A stretch of 43,986 nucleotides of DNA from an uncultured Anaerolineaceae bacterium (GTDB taxonomy: Bacteria; Chloroflexota; Anaerolineae; Anaerolineales; Anaerolineaceae): positions 1 through 43,986 of the forward strand of contig CALMGN010000181.1 of the NCBI GenBank assembly GCA_937863605.1, read 5' to 3'. The number at the start of each line of letters is the position of its first letter. The stretch's first letter is position 1. This document shows positions 22,458-31,140 of this stretch, in pieces. The translations under genes were made by a program, and so were the position numbers. The notes under the pieces were generated by a model. That model was not told where the DNA came from, searched no databases, and saw nothing but the letters and a program-made list of their open reading frames with translations.

Positions 22458-23393
22458 GTGCAGTGCCTGGATACCGCCATGTCTCTGACGCGCGGCAACC
22501 CGGTAGGCGCCTGGGCGGTACTGGACAACCTGCGGCTGGAGTACGGCAGTTATACCAAAGTCCTGCGCCAGAACGGCAATCTCCCGACCTTGATCGGGCA
22601 GATGCACTACACCCCTGGCGAGCGGGCAGCCCGGCTGTCCTTCGTCACCCCGGACCACGGTCTGGATTCGCCCGGACTGGCTGCCCTGTTGGAAAGCCTG
22701 GCCTGGGAAGCCGGCGAGCGCGGCGCTTGTTCTTTGTTGGCTGAAGTCGAAGAGAGCAGTCCGGCATTTGAAGTCTTGCGCCGGGTAGGTTTTAGTGTGT
22801 ATGGCTGGCAGCGCGTCTGGAAAATCAACGAACGGGTCAGCAGCATTTCCACCCCCTATGTTTGGGAAGCTGCAAACGACCTGGATGCCGTGCCCATCCG
22901 CGCGTTATACCAGGCGCTGGTCCCGCCGCTCGTTCAGGGCGCTGACCCGATGGTCGAGCGCGCCTTAACCGGGCTGGTTTACGAGCAAACCGGTGAATTG
23001 TTAGCCTATATTGAGCCAACCTACGGCCCGCGGGGTATTTACCTGCAGCCGCTCATCCACCCCGCAGTGGACGACGTCCTGCGGCTGGTGCGTTCTTTCC
23101 TGGGCGGGTTATCCTTTCACCTGGGACGGCCAGTCTATCTCTCCATTCGCTCCTACCAGGCCTGGCTGGAAAATGCACTGTCTGAACTGGACGTTGACGT
23201 CAGTGAACGCCAGGCTTTGTTGGTCAAACATCTGGTGGTGCAGCAGCGCTCCCCGGCTTTTGCCGCAGCGCGCAACAGCACCTTCGAGAACCGCCAACCA
23301 GCGATGATGGTCACTCCCAACGGTGAGCCGCCGCTGCCGCTCGCGCCAACCAGCTTCAAACGCAGCCAGCCGGAGAATCTATCCAGGAATTGA
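22458..23393 (+). CDS. GNAT-like acetyltransferase domain protein
   Basis: A protein of at least 311 residues with GNAT-like features in the first half: a PTLIGQMHY strand, then SLAWEAGERGACSLLAEVEESSPAFEVLRRVGFSVY, which is the typical helix and C-terminal strand of the acetyl-CoA-binding fold. The second half may be a second, degenerate GNAT repeat (LLAYIEPTYGPRGIYLQPLI). The substrate is unknown. The first standard start is GTG at 22458, with no clear ribosome-binding site. The same frame is open back to 22365 and encodes a protein-like stretch, EARPLAWHDLITLYRYRNQ, just before that codon, so the true start may be a rare codon such as ATC at 22398, eight bases after GGAG. It lies between pdxT and the R3H ATPase on the same strand. 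Confidence 0.75.
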   Translation: MQCLDTAMSLTRGNPVGAWAVLDNLRLEYGSYTKVLRQNGNLPTLIGQMHYTPGERAARLSFVTPDHGLDSPGLAALLESLAWEAGERGACSLLAEVEESSPAFEVLRRVGFSVYGWQRVWKINERVSSISTPYVWEAANDLDAVPIRALYQALVPPLVQGADPMVERALTGLVYEQTGELLAYIEPTYGPRGIYLQPLIHPAVDDVLRLVRSFLGGLSFHLGRPVYLSIRSYQAWLENALSELDVDVSERQALLVKHLVVQQRSPAFAAARNSTFENRQPAMMVTPNGEPPLPLAPTSFKRSQPENLSRN

Positions 23394-23437
23394 TTTTAAC
23401 GCCGCATCTCGATCATGAGGTTTAATTATTCAGGATT

Positions 23438-25057
23438 ATGAAACAACGCAGAATAACGGATGACCTGCAAGCCCTGCTCAACGTGCTGCCTACCCGGATT
23501 ACCGAGGCAGTCATTCTGGCGGATGACAGCGACAACCTGCTGGAAATTGTGCTCGATCTTGGGCGCGTTCCGGTGGCGCGATTTGTTAACCGCGAGGTGA
23601 TCCTCAGCGAGGTTGAAACCACCCACGAGGATATCGACGCAGTGGTGTCCAACATCGGCGAGTTTGATGCGGACAACCGTGCCGGCCTCGAACGCACCCT
23701 GCACCGTATTTCTGCCATCCGCAACCGCCACGCACACATTGTCGGCCTGACCTGCCGCGTCGGCCGGGCGGTGTACGGCACCATTGACATCATCGAGGAC
23801 CTGCTGGCGACCGGTCAGAGCATTCTCCTCCTTGGCCGGCCGGGGATTGGCAAGACCACCATGCTGCGAGAGTCGGCGCGTATCCTGGCGGAAGACAAGC
23901 GCGTGATTATTGTGGACACCTCGAACGAAATTGGCGGCGACGGCGACGTGCCGCACCCGGCGGTCGGGCGCGCCCGCCGCATGCAGGTGGCCAAACCCTC
24001 CTTGCAGCACGAAGTGATGATCGAAGCGGTTGAGAATCACAATCCCGAAGTGATTATCATCGATGAAATTGGGCGCGAACTGGAAGCATTGGCTGCGCGC
24101 ACCATTGCCGAGCGCGGCGTGCAGCTAGTTGCCACTGCCCACGGCCGCACCCTGGAAAATTTACTGCTCAACCCCACCCTTTCCGACCTGGTCGGCGGGA
24201 TTGAATCGGTTACCCTCTCGGATGAAGAAGCCCGCCGCCGCGGCACGCAAAAAACCGTCCTGGAACGCCGCTCTCCGCCCACCTTTGACGTATTGATTGA
24301 AATTGAAGAGCGCGACCGCTTACACGTCCATGCGGATGTCGCTACTGCAGTCGATTCACTGGTGCGCGGCTACCCGCCGGCTCCCGAAGTCCGATACCGC
24401 GATACCGTTGGCGAGGTGGTCATCGAAAAACCGGCTCCGCAGCCAGCCATGCGCCCTACCCCGCAAACTTCGCGGCGTGCCTTTGCCAGCAACGGCGAAA
24501 TTACGCAGCCGCTTAGCCGGGCAGCGCGCGGCAACCCGGTTCCAGCCCAGCCGGAAACGGTTAGTCCGGTGCCGCCGGAGGTCAACAAAACCCTGCAACC
24601 GGTGCACATTTACCCGTACGGCGTGGCGCGCAACCGCTTGATCCAGGGAGCTCGCCGTTTGGGCGTTCCGGCGGTGGTCGTTGCCAACCTGGAAGAAGCC
24701 GAAGTACTGATGACCTTGCGCACCTACTACCGATCGCGCCAGCATCCGATTCTGGAGGCTGAAGCGCGCAGCATGCCTATTTACGTCCTGCGTGCCAACA
24801 CCATCAACCAGATGGAACAGTCGTTGGCGGAACTGTTCAACCTGTCGGTCGAAAGCGGCCCATCCGAGTGGGATATTATTGCCGCTCAGACCCAGGTTGC
24901 CATTCAAAACGTTTTGAACGGACAGCATTTTGTTGACTTGCCACCAGCCGCCGCGGGAATCCGCCGCTTGCAGCATGATATGGCGCGTCAGGCTCAATTG
25001 ATCTCGCATTCTTACGGTAAGGATCCCAACCGGCGCGTACGCATTTTCCGCGAATAA
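23438..25057 (+). CDS. R3H/SpoIIIAA-like AAA ATPase (Ycf45 type)
   Basis: A 539-residue protein. A short N-terminal domain (1-100) is followed by an SpoIIIAA/Ycf45-type ATPase with Walker A GRPGIGKTT near 133-141, DTSNEIGGDGDVPHP, Walker B VIIIDEIG and the ATAHG sensor. A linker rich in Pro and Ala (about 325-385) leads to a second conserved region with HIYPYGVARNRLIQGARRLG and a C-terminal R3H-like segment, where R3H domains bind single-stranded nucleic acid. The family is widespread in cyanobacteria, plastids and Chloroflexota. A role in RNA or DNA handling is likely but not proven. tmk follows after 32 bases. Confidence 0.87.
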   Translation: MKQRRITDDLQALLNVLPTRITEAVILADDSDNLLEIVLDLGRVPVARFVNREVILSEVETTHEDIDAVVSNIGEFDADNRAGLERTLHRISAIRNRHAHIVGLTCRVGRAVYGTIDIIEDLLATGQSILLLGRPGIGKTTMLRESARILAEDKRVIIVDTSNEIGGDGDVPHPAVGRARRMQVAKPSLQHEVMIEAVENHNPEVIIIDEIGRELEALAARTIAERGVQLVATAHGRTLENLLLNPTLSDLVGGIESVTLSDEEARRRGTQKTVLERRSPPTFDVLIEIEERDRLHVHADVATAVDSLVRGYPPAPEVRYRDTVGEVVIEKPAPQPAMRPTPQTSRRAFASNGEITQPLSRAARGNPVPAQPETVSPVPPEVNKTLQPVHIYPYGVARNRLIQGARRLGVPAVVVANLEEAEVLMTLRTYYRSRQHPILEAEARSMPIYVLRANTINQMEQSLAELFNLSVESGPSEWDIIAAQTQVAIQNVLNGQHFVDLPPAAAGIRRLQHDMARQAQLISHSYGKDPNRRVRIFRE

Positions 25058-25089
25058 CAGCGCAACCCACTTTGAGGAGCAGGAATCCG

Positions 25090-25707
25090 GTGTTCATCAC
25101 ATTAGAAGGCCCCGAAGGCAGCGGTAAGACCTCGCAAATGGCGCCCCTGGCGGATTTTTTATGCCAGTTGGGCAATTCGGTGGTCACATTGCGCGAGCCA
25201 GGCGGCAGTGATATCGGCGAGCAGATTCGCAGCGTAATTATGGAAATGAACAATACCGCCATGAATCCGCGCACCGAAATTCTGCTGTTTTTGGCTTCGC
25301 GCGCCCAATTTGTTGAGGAAGTTGTGCGCCCGGCTTTGAACGCCGGCCGGTGGGTGCTGTGCGACCGTTATGCCGATTCGACTCTGGCCTATCAGGGATA
25401 TGGCCACCAGGTGGACCTGGATATTTTGCGCAGGCTGCTCAATTTTGCGACCGGCGGTCTGACCCCTGACCTGACCCTGCTGCTGGATATCGAAACCAAT
25501 GCCGGGCTGAGCCGCAAACGCAAAGCGGGCGGCGAGTGGAACCGCCTGGACGCCTACCCGCCCGAGTTTCACCAGCGGGTACGCCAGGGGTATCTGGAAC
25601 TGGCTCACCAGGAACCGCAGCGCTGGGTGGTGATTGATGCCAGCCAGCCGCTCGAGATGGTACAATCGGCCATGCGCCAGGCAATCCTTGCCCGCGTTCA
25701 AGCCTGA
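25090..25707 (+). CDS. tmk: Thymidylate kinase
   Basis: A 205-residue dTMP kinase that makes dTDP for DNA synthesis. The P-loop is EGPEGSGKT at residues 6-14, LREPGGSDIGEQIR binds the substrate, and the DRY motif is in CDRYADSTLAYQGYG. The lid region RKRKAGGEWNRLD has basic residues. I chose GTG at 25090 because family members begin F-I-T-L-E-G right there and AGGA lies five bases upstream. An in-frame TTG at 25072 would place the ribosome-binding site inside the gene. It completes a nucleotide set with the two deoxynucleoside kinases elsewhere in the window. Confidence 0.96.
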   Translation: MFITLEGPEGSGKTSQMAPLADFLCQLGNSVVTLREPGGSDIGEQIRSVIMEMNNTAMNPRTEILLFLASRAQFVEEVVRPALNAGRWVLCDRYADSTLAYQGYGHQVDLDILRRLLNFATGGLTPDLTLLLDIETNAGLSRKRKAGGEWNRLDAYPPEFHQRVRQGYLELAHQEPQRWVVIDASQPLEMVQSAMRQAILARVQA

Positions 25708-25745
25708 GATTATCCCAATACCGCTTACTCGACAGGAAATGGTCT

Positions 25746-26987
25746 ATGCGTAAATTATGGCTCACTGCTGCTTTATTCTCATTGCTAATACTGGCTGCTT
25801 GCTCAGGCGCCGCTACCGGCCAAAATTCAACCGGTGCTGACCTCCCGGCCGGGGTTCCGATGGAATGCACCCTGACCAGTGTCTTTCCCGATCCAACCGA
25901 CCTGGCGTCAGCTAAACTGCCCGAAGTGACCAACGCTGACTGGTCGCGCGGCTCCAAAGAGGCCCGCCTGATGCTGGTGGAATACAGCGACTTCCAATGC
26001 CCTTATTGCTCCGTTGCCGGCCGCAGCCTGCAGGAGTTCGAAGCCGCCCACCCTGACCAGGTGCGGGTCGTGTTCCGCCATTTCCCGCTCCCTTCGCACG
26101 ATAAAGCGTCACTGGCTGCCCAGGCTGCCGAAGCCGCCGGGCTGCAGGGCAAGTTCTGGGAAATGCATGACCTGCTTTTCGAAGAGACCCATTGGGATGC
26201 CTGGACAGCCATGACCACGGCCGATTTCGAAAGCTGGGTGGTTGACCAGGCCGGCGGCATCGGCCTTGACAGCAAAAAATTTGCCAGCGACCTGAAATCC
26301 GATGCCCTGGTGGGCAAGGTTGAAAAAGCCTACGGCAGCGCCATTTCGAGCGACCTGAACAGCACGCCTTCGCTCTTCATCTTTGTGGACGGTCAACTGA
26401 CCTTTCTCCCGGCTGACCAGATCCCGTATGACACCGATACGCTTGAACTCTTACTGACACTCTCTGATTTGAGCGCGCGCGAGTACGATGTCTGCCCGCC
26501 CACAGTCGTTGACTCGGGCAAAGACTATTCCGCTACCCTGACGACCACCCAGGGCGATATCACTGTGCAGCTTTATGCCGATAAGGCTCCGCTGGCAGTC
26601 AACAGCTTTGTATTCCTGGCCCGGCAAGGGTGGTTCGATAACGTCAGCTGGCACCGCGTGCTACCTGATTTTGTCGCGCAAACCGGCGACCCCTCCGGGA
26701 CCGGCTTTGGCGGCCCGGGATACCAGTTCAAAAATGAAGTTAGCGACTCGCTCAAATTCGACCGCGAAGGTCTGCTTGCGATGGCAAATTCGGGCGCGGA
26801 CACCAACGGTTCGCAGTTTTTTATCACATATGGACCGACAACCAACCTGGACGGCGGCTACACCATTTTTGGCGAGGTCACCGCGGGCATGGATGTGGTC
26901 AAGAAACTGACCCCGCGGGACCCCTCAAAGGGGGGCGCGCTGCCGGAAGGCGATATGATCCTGTCCGTTACCATTGAGGTCAAGTAA
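25746..26987 (+). CDS. Lipoprotein fusing a DsbA-like domain to a cyclophilin-type PPIase
   Basis: A 413-residue exported lipoprotein (lipobox LILAAC, Cys19). Residues about 55-235 form a DsbA/thioredoxin-4 domain with the redox motif Cys85-Pro-Tyr-Cys88 in SDFQCPYCSVAG and the cis-Pro segment NSTPSLFIFVDG. After a short linker, residues about 260-413 form a cyclophilin-type peptidyl-prolyl isomerase, with FDNVSWHRVLPDFVAQTGDP, GGPGYQFKNE, SQFFITYG and LDGGYTIFGEV. The catalytic Arg, Phe and Gln of the cyclophilin site are present. The protein should combine disulfide formation and proline isomerisation on exported proteins at the membrane surface. An AGGA ribosome-binding site precedes the ATG. 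Confidence 0.93.
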   Translation: MRKLWLTAALFSLLILAACSGAATGQNSTGADLPAGVPMECTLTSVFPDPTDLASAKLPEVTNADWSRGSKEARLMLVEYSDFQCPYCSVAGRSLQEFEAAHPDQVRVVFRHFPLPSHDKASLAAQAAEAAGLQGKFWEMHDLLFEETHWDAWTAMTTADFESWVVDQAGGIGLDSKKFASDLKSDALVGKVEKAYGSAISSDLNSTPSLFIFVDGQLTFLPADQIPYDTDTLELLLTLSDLSAREYDVCPPTVVDSGKDYSATLTTTQGDITVQLYADKAPLAVNSFVFLARQGWFDNVSWHRVLPDFVAQTGDPSGTGFGGPGYQFKNEVSDSLKFDREGLLAMANSGADTNGSQFFITYGPTTNLDGGYTIFGEVTAGMDVVKKLTPRDPSKGGALPEGDMILSVTIEVK

Positions 26988-26991
26988 AGGC

Positions 26992-28332
26992 ATGACGGAT
27001 CAGCCGCCCGCACCGGCTGCCTGGCGCAGTTGGCTGCTGCTGATCATCAGCGGCAGCGGCGGCTTCTTGGCGATTGTCGGTGCCGGGTTGTTGTTCGCCG
27101 CGGGCAGTATCGGGTTGGTCAGTTCGGCCATTCCCGGGCTGCAGTCGGTGACCCTTTTCAACCTGGCCTGGGTTATGCTGCTGGTGGGACTCCTTTGCAT
27201 TCCGGCAGTTGTTTATTCGGTACTGGAAATTCGCGGCAAACGCTTCGTTTCGCAGCCAAAACGGAGGTACTTCCTGGTTGCCAGCGCCGGGATCCTGGTC
27301 TGGGGACTCCTGGTATTGCTGTTTAAACCGGTAGAGACCTCGCAGCTGGCCTGGCTGCTGTTACCCCCGCTGGTGCTGCTGGTGACCGTCCTGCCGTTAC
27401 GGTGGTATTTCGAAATCGGGCGGCGCGGATTAACCCTCTCCTCCCCGACACAGACCTGGGGCGTGATCAGTTTCAGTCTGGTGTTCACCCTGCCGGTCAT
27501 TCTCGCCCTTGAACTGCTGGTGCTGGGGTTGATCCTGGTATTCGGCGGCATTTACATCAGTACCTCGCCTGCTTTTACCGAACAGCTTGCCATCTTGCAG
27601 CGAATGGTATCGGACCCCAATTTTGATCCACAGATTCTAGCGGATATGCTCACCGGATTGCTAGCGCGGCCCGGAGTGATCTTTGGCCTGCTGGTGGTTG
27701 TGTCCGGCGTCATCCCTCTACTGGAGGAAATGTTCAAACCGTTGGCGGTCTGGCTGTTTGCCGGTGATAAATTGACTCCCGCGCAGGGTTTCGTCGCCGG
27801 GATGTTGAGCGGCGCCTGTTTTGCCCTGTGGGAAAACCTGACCGCCCTGAGCGCCTCCGGAGACGGCTCCGGAACCTTCATTTTAGTCGCCAGAGTAGGT
27901 ACCGGCCTGCTGCACATCGTCACCGCGGGCATGGTCAGCTGGGGGCTGGCCTCCTTCTGGCAATCGCGCCGCTACCTGGGGCGTATGATCGGCGCCTATG
28001 TACTGGCGGTGATGCTGCACGGTCTGTGGAATGCCAGCGGCGTGCTCACGGGTATTGGTCCGATGCTGCAAATCCCTGTTGATGAAGCGACCATCACCCA
28101 GACGGTCGAATCTGTCGCTGTAGCGATGTTGATCACGCTGGTTTTCGTCAATCTTGGGCTGCTGCTGTTCTTCAACGCTCGACTGCGCCGGGTAAATTCC
28201 GCTGAGGGAGGGGTTGTTGCTGCACAGGTTTCTGTTCCCTTGCAGGCCAACCCGGATGCTGCAAGTTTATTAGGCTCTTTACTCGCAGACGAATCTGAAC
28301 TGGTTGTCGATCCATCTCCAAAAGAGGAATAG
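26992..28332 (+). CDS. PrsW-family intramembrane protease
   Basis: A 446-residue polytopic protein with about ten membrane segments. The four PrsW hallmarks are present in order: LLEEMFKPL (EExxK), CFALWENL (FxxxEN), TGLLHIVTAGM (conserved His) and VMLHGLWNAS (HxxxN). PrsW proteases cleave membrane proteins, for example anti-sigma factors in Bacillus. No anti-sigma factor is seen nearby, so the target is unknown. The C-terminal 60 residues are soluble and polar. I use the ATG at 26992, four bases after the fusion protein's stop. The frame is also open from a TTG at 26974, but that lies inside the previous gene and has no ribosome-binding site. Confidence 0.88.
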   Translation: MTDQPPAPAAWRSWLLLIISGSGGFLAIVGAGLLFAAGSIGLVSSAIPGLQSVTLFNLAWVMLLVGLLCIPAVVYSVLEIRGKRFVSQPKRRYFLVASAGILVWGLLVLLFKPVETSQLAWLLLPPLVLLVTVLPLRWYFEIGRRGLTLSSPTQTWGVISFSLVFTLPVILALELLVLGLILVFGGIYISTSPAFTEQLAILQRMVSDPNFDPQILADMLTGLLARPGVIFGLLVVVSGVIPLLEEMFKPLAVWLFAGDKLTPAQGFVAGMLSGACFALWENLTALSASGDGSGTFILVARVGTGLLHIVTAGMVSWGLASFWQSRRYLGRMIGAYVLAVMLHGLWNASGVLTGIGPMLQIPVDEATITQTVESVAVAMLITLVFVNLGLLLFFNARLRRVNSAEGGVVAAQVSVPLQANPDAASLLGSLLADESELVVDPSPKEE

Positions 28333-28483
28333 AATCATTTGTGTGGAATGGATGCTTCCAACGATGGAAATGGTTTGCTGAAAAGGTAAGAATCAAGAGC
28401 AAGGACGATGACACGCTATGAGCCGAGACCAGCAGAGGTATATAGAAAGTTCCGGTAAAAAAATGGAGCTCCAGGAAACCAGC

Positions 28484-29158
28484 ATGAAACGCACCCGAAT
28501 CCAACGTCTTTCCCATTGGCTCATCAAAGCGCTGACCAACACCGTTTATATCGGTACTGAAAATTTACCCCTTGAGGGCGGTCTGATCGTCGCGACCAAC
28601 CATGTCAGCCGTTTGGATATTATGGTTCTGTTTGTCAATCCGGTCCGCCCGGACATCACTGCCCTGGTCGCCAACAAATACCTGCGCTACCCGCTTTTTC
28701 GCTGGATTACCGAGTCCGCCGGCGGCGTTTGGATAGACCGCAGCATTGCCGATTTTGGCGCTTTCAGCAAGTCGATGGAAGTGCTGCGCAGCGGTCGGGC
28801 GTTGGGGATCGCCCCGGAAGGCACCCGCAGCACCACCCACGCACTGATTGAGGGAAAATCCGGTACCATGCTGCTGGCGCAGCGTTCCGGACTGCCGGTG
28901 GTTCCGGTCGGCATTGAAGGCTCCGACACCGCCACGGGCAAAATTCTCACCTTCCGCAAGCCGACGATTAAGGTGGTGTTTGGCAAGCCGGTGACCCTGC
29001 CGCCCGCACCGCGTGAAAATCGCGAGCAGGTCATGCAGCAGCAAACGGATGAGATCATGTGCCGCATCGCAGCGCTGCTGCCCGAATCGTACCGCGGCGT
29101 GTACGCCAATCACCCGCGCACGCTGGAACTGCTGGCTAACCCGGAACTCTTCCGCTGA
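28484..29158 (+). CDS. PlsC-family 1-acyl-glycerol-3-phosphate acyltransferase
   Basis: A 224-residue acyltransferase that would attach an acyl chain to lysophosphatidate in phospholipid synthesis. Motif I is NHVSRLD (the catalytic HxxxxD), motif III is APEGTRS, and motif IV is LPVVPVGIEGS. The frame is open from 28418, but the ATG at 28484 has CAGGA at seven bases and gives the usual start just before the membrane-associated helix. The earlier ATGs at 28418 and 28463 lack a ribosome-binding site. The exact acyl acceptor is inferred from the family only. The 151-base gap before the chosen start shows no other gene. Confidence 0.9.
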   Translation: MKRTRIQRLSHWLIKALTNTVYIGTENLPLEGGLIVATNHVSRLDIMVLFVNPVRPDITALVANKYLRYPLFRWITESAGGVWIDRSIADFGAFSKSMEVLRSGRALGIAPEGTRSTTHALIEGKSGTMLLAQRSGLPVVPVGIEGSDTATGKILTFRKPTIKVVFGKPVTLPPAPRENREQVMQQQTDEIMCRIAALLPESYRGVYANHPRTLELLANPELFR

Positions 29159-29183
29159 GATTCTTGACTCTCAGCCGATTTTT
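29154..29183 (+). terminator. Terminator hairpin at the plsC / methyltransferase convergence
   Basis: GCTGAGA (29154-29160) and TCTCAGC (29169-29175) form a 7-bp stem followed by TTTTT. The hairpin overlaps the ends of both convergent genes and works only for the plus strand. Confidence 0.6.
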
Positions 29184-29926
29184 CGCCAGGCCTGGTATAA
29201 CCCCAACCGGCTGCCATCTCCGTCCGATTCAAATTCAGAATCAACCGTGAACCCCGCCTGAGCAGCCAGTTCGGCCAGTTCCTCGCGGGTGAACAGGTGC
29301 ACATAACGCAGTCCCACCTGCTCGGGTTGGCCTGGCAGGGCGTAACGCCAGTCGAGCAAGGTGTCGCCTGGTTCCAGGTTGGATTCGTCGATTCCCACCG
29401 TTTCCCAGGGCACGCGCCGCGCCATTAATTTGGCGGAATGTTGAAACTGCCACTCGGAGTGGATGAAAACCCCACCCTCCGGCAGCAGCTCGTTGACCTG
29501 ACGCAGAATTCGCAGGCGCACGGTGCTGTCGGGCAGGTGGTGCAGTACCGCAAAAGCCAGCACGACATCCACTGGATGCCCGGCTGCCAGATCGACCCAA
29601 TCCGCATCGGTCAGGTCAGCCCGGGCAAAGCGGACATCCACCCCGCCTGGTTTTGCGCTGTGCAGCGCGCTGCGGGCTTCGGCGAGAAGCTGAGCGCTGA
29701 AATCCAATCCCAGGTAGGATCCGGTGATCCACAGCTTATCCAATTCCAGCGCCAACGCGCCTGAACCGCAGCCCAGGTCGAGCAGCCGCCCACCCACGGG
29801 CAGCCCGGGCAAAATCCGGCGAACCCCGGGTTGAATTCGTCGGCGGGTTGCAGCAAACGCTGGTCCGAATTTCTGGTAAAATTCTTGATTAAGGTGTAGC
29901 AGGCGTTGAAAGGTGAGTGAATCCAT
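29171..29926 (-). CDS. SAM-dependent methyltransferase (class I)
   Basis: A 251-residue methyltransferase with the Rossmann motif I LLDLGCGSGALALEL near residues 48-62, an acidic post-I residue in YLGLDFS, motif II DVVLAFAVLHHLPD and a C-terminal EELAELAAQAGF helix typical of UbiE/Methyltransf_25-like enzymes. The substrate is unknown. A TATAAT box lies 12 bases before the ATG, so the leader would be about five bases long. It is convergent with plsC. Confidence 0.85.
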   Translation of the reverse strand: MDSLTFQRLLHLNQEFYQKFGPAFAATRRRIQPGVRRILPGLPVGGRLLDLGCGSGALALELDKLWITGSYLGLDFSAQLLAEARSALHSAKPGGVDVRFARADLTDADWVDLAAGHPVDVVLAFAVLHHLPDSTVRLRILRQVNELLPEGGVFIHSEWQFQHSAKLMARRVPWETVGIDESNLEPGDTLLDWRYALPGQPEQVGLRYVHLFTREELAELAAQAGFTVDSEFESDGDGSRLGLYQAWRKIG

Positions 29927-29938
29927 GGTCCGCAGGGA

Positions 29939-29944
29939 ATTATA
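29939..29944 (-). promoter_or_regulatory. TATAAT -10 box of the methyltransferase gene
   Basis: A perfect minus-strand TATAAT ends 12 bases before the ATG at 29926, so the transcript would have a very short leader and no room for a normal ribosome-binding site. Confidence 0.45.
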
Positions 29945-30108
29945 ATTTTAGGCTAATCGCCTTTTTTTGAATTTTTGGGGGAATGTGCTTTGAGCAGAAA
30001 TATTTTTCTGCCGCACGGTCCCTTTAACGATTTGTTTTTTTCTGAGAGGGTATTGGCAGCCGTCTCAGGCCATGTTTTGAGTTTACCACGCTCCTACGTG
30101 GAGGGTTT

Positions 30109-31140
30109 ATGTCTGCTGAATATTCCATCGAGACGGAAGGTCTCGGGCGTACGTATCGTCTGCGCGAAAACAAGAAAAAGAAAGATCAACCGCGTGAACT
30201 GGTTGCTTTAACGGGCGTCAACCTGCAGGTGCAGCGCGGCGAGTTGTTTGGTCTGTTAGGTCCCAACGGCGCCGGCAAGACCACCCTCATCAAAATTCTA
30301 ACCACATTGCTGGGGCCAAGTACCGGTTGGGCAAAAGTCGCCGGGTACGACGTGCACCGTGAAACGGTCAAGGTCCGCCCGTTGATCAACATGGTTTCCG
30401 GCGGCGAATCCTCTGGATACGGCTTACTAACCGTGCGAGAAAACTTATGGATGTTTTCGCAATTCTACGGCATGCAGTCTGTCGAGGCCTATAAATACAT
30501 CGACCAACTGCTGGCAGAGTTTGGGCTTGCTGACCGCGCCAACACCAAATCATCCGACCTGTCCACCGGGCTGCGTCAAAAAATGAACATTATCCGCGGA
30601 TTCATGACCGGCCCCGAGGTGCTGTTTTTGGATGAGCCAACCCTGGGTTTGGACGTCGGCGCTTCACGGGATGTGCGCAGTTTTGTCCGCCGCTGGATCA
30701 ACGAAAACCCGCGCCGCACGCTGCTTTTGACCACCCACACCATGGTGGAGGCTGACGAGTTATGCGACCGGGTCGCTATCATCAACCGCGGACGCGTTCT
30801 GGCCTGCGACACCCCGGCAGCGCTCAAGCATGAACTACAGCAGGAAGCCATTTTCAACCTGGATGTCAGCGCGCAGAACGGGTTGGAAGCAGCTGCCTTT
30901 GAGGCCTTACCCGGCGTGCGCAAAGTGCAGCTTACCCCGCTTGATGGTCACTCGCAGCTGCAGTTCATCCTGGCTGAGGAATCGGTGTTAAGCGCCGTCG
31001 TGAATACACTGACCCAACGCGATGTGACCATCCTCAACCTGACCAAGCGCGAGCCGACCCTCGAGGATGTGTTCGTCACCCTGGTCGGGCGCAGCATGGC
31101 TGAGGAAGAAAAGGTTGGCAGCAATGGAAACGGCCATTAG
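30109..31140 (+). CDS. ABC transporter ATP-binding protein (NatA/DrrA type)
   Basis: A 343-residue ABC ATPase. Walker A is GPNGAGKTT near 51-59, the signature LSTGLRQK near 151, and Walker B VLFLDEPTLGLD near 171-182. The H-loop is in LLTTHTMVEADELCD. About 100 extra C-terminal residues (from about 240) form the extended tail typical of DrrA-like exporters. Together with the two permeases that follow it should power an ABC-2-type exporter of a drug, lipid or polysaccharide. A GGAGGG ribosome-binding site precedes the ATG. The first permease starts inside its last codons. Confidence 0.94.
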   Translation: MSAEYSIETEGLGRTYRLRENKKKKDQPRELVALTGVNLQVQRGELFGLLGPNGAGKTTLIKILTTLLGPSTGWAKVAGYDVHRETVKVRPLINMVSGGESSGYGLLTVRENLWMFSQFYGMQSVEAYKYIDQLLAEFGLADRANTKSSDLSTGLRQKMNIIRGFMTGPEVLFLDEPTLGLDVGASRDVRSFVRRWINENPRRTLLLTTHTMVEADELCDRVAIINRGRVLACDTPAALKHELQQEAIFNLDVSAQNGLEAAAFEALPGVRKVQLTPLDGHSQLQFILAEESVLSAVVNTLTQRDVTILNLTKREPTLEDVFVTLVGRSMAEEEKVGSNGNGH

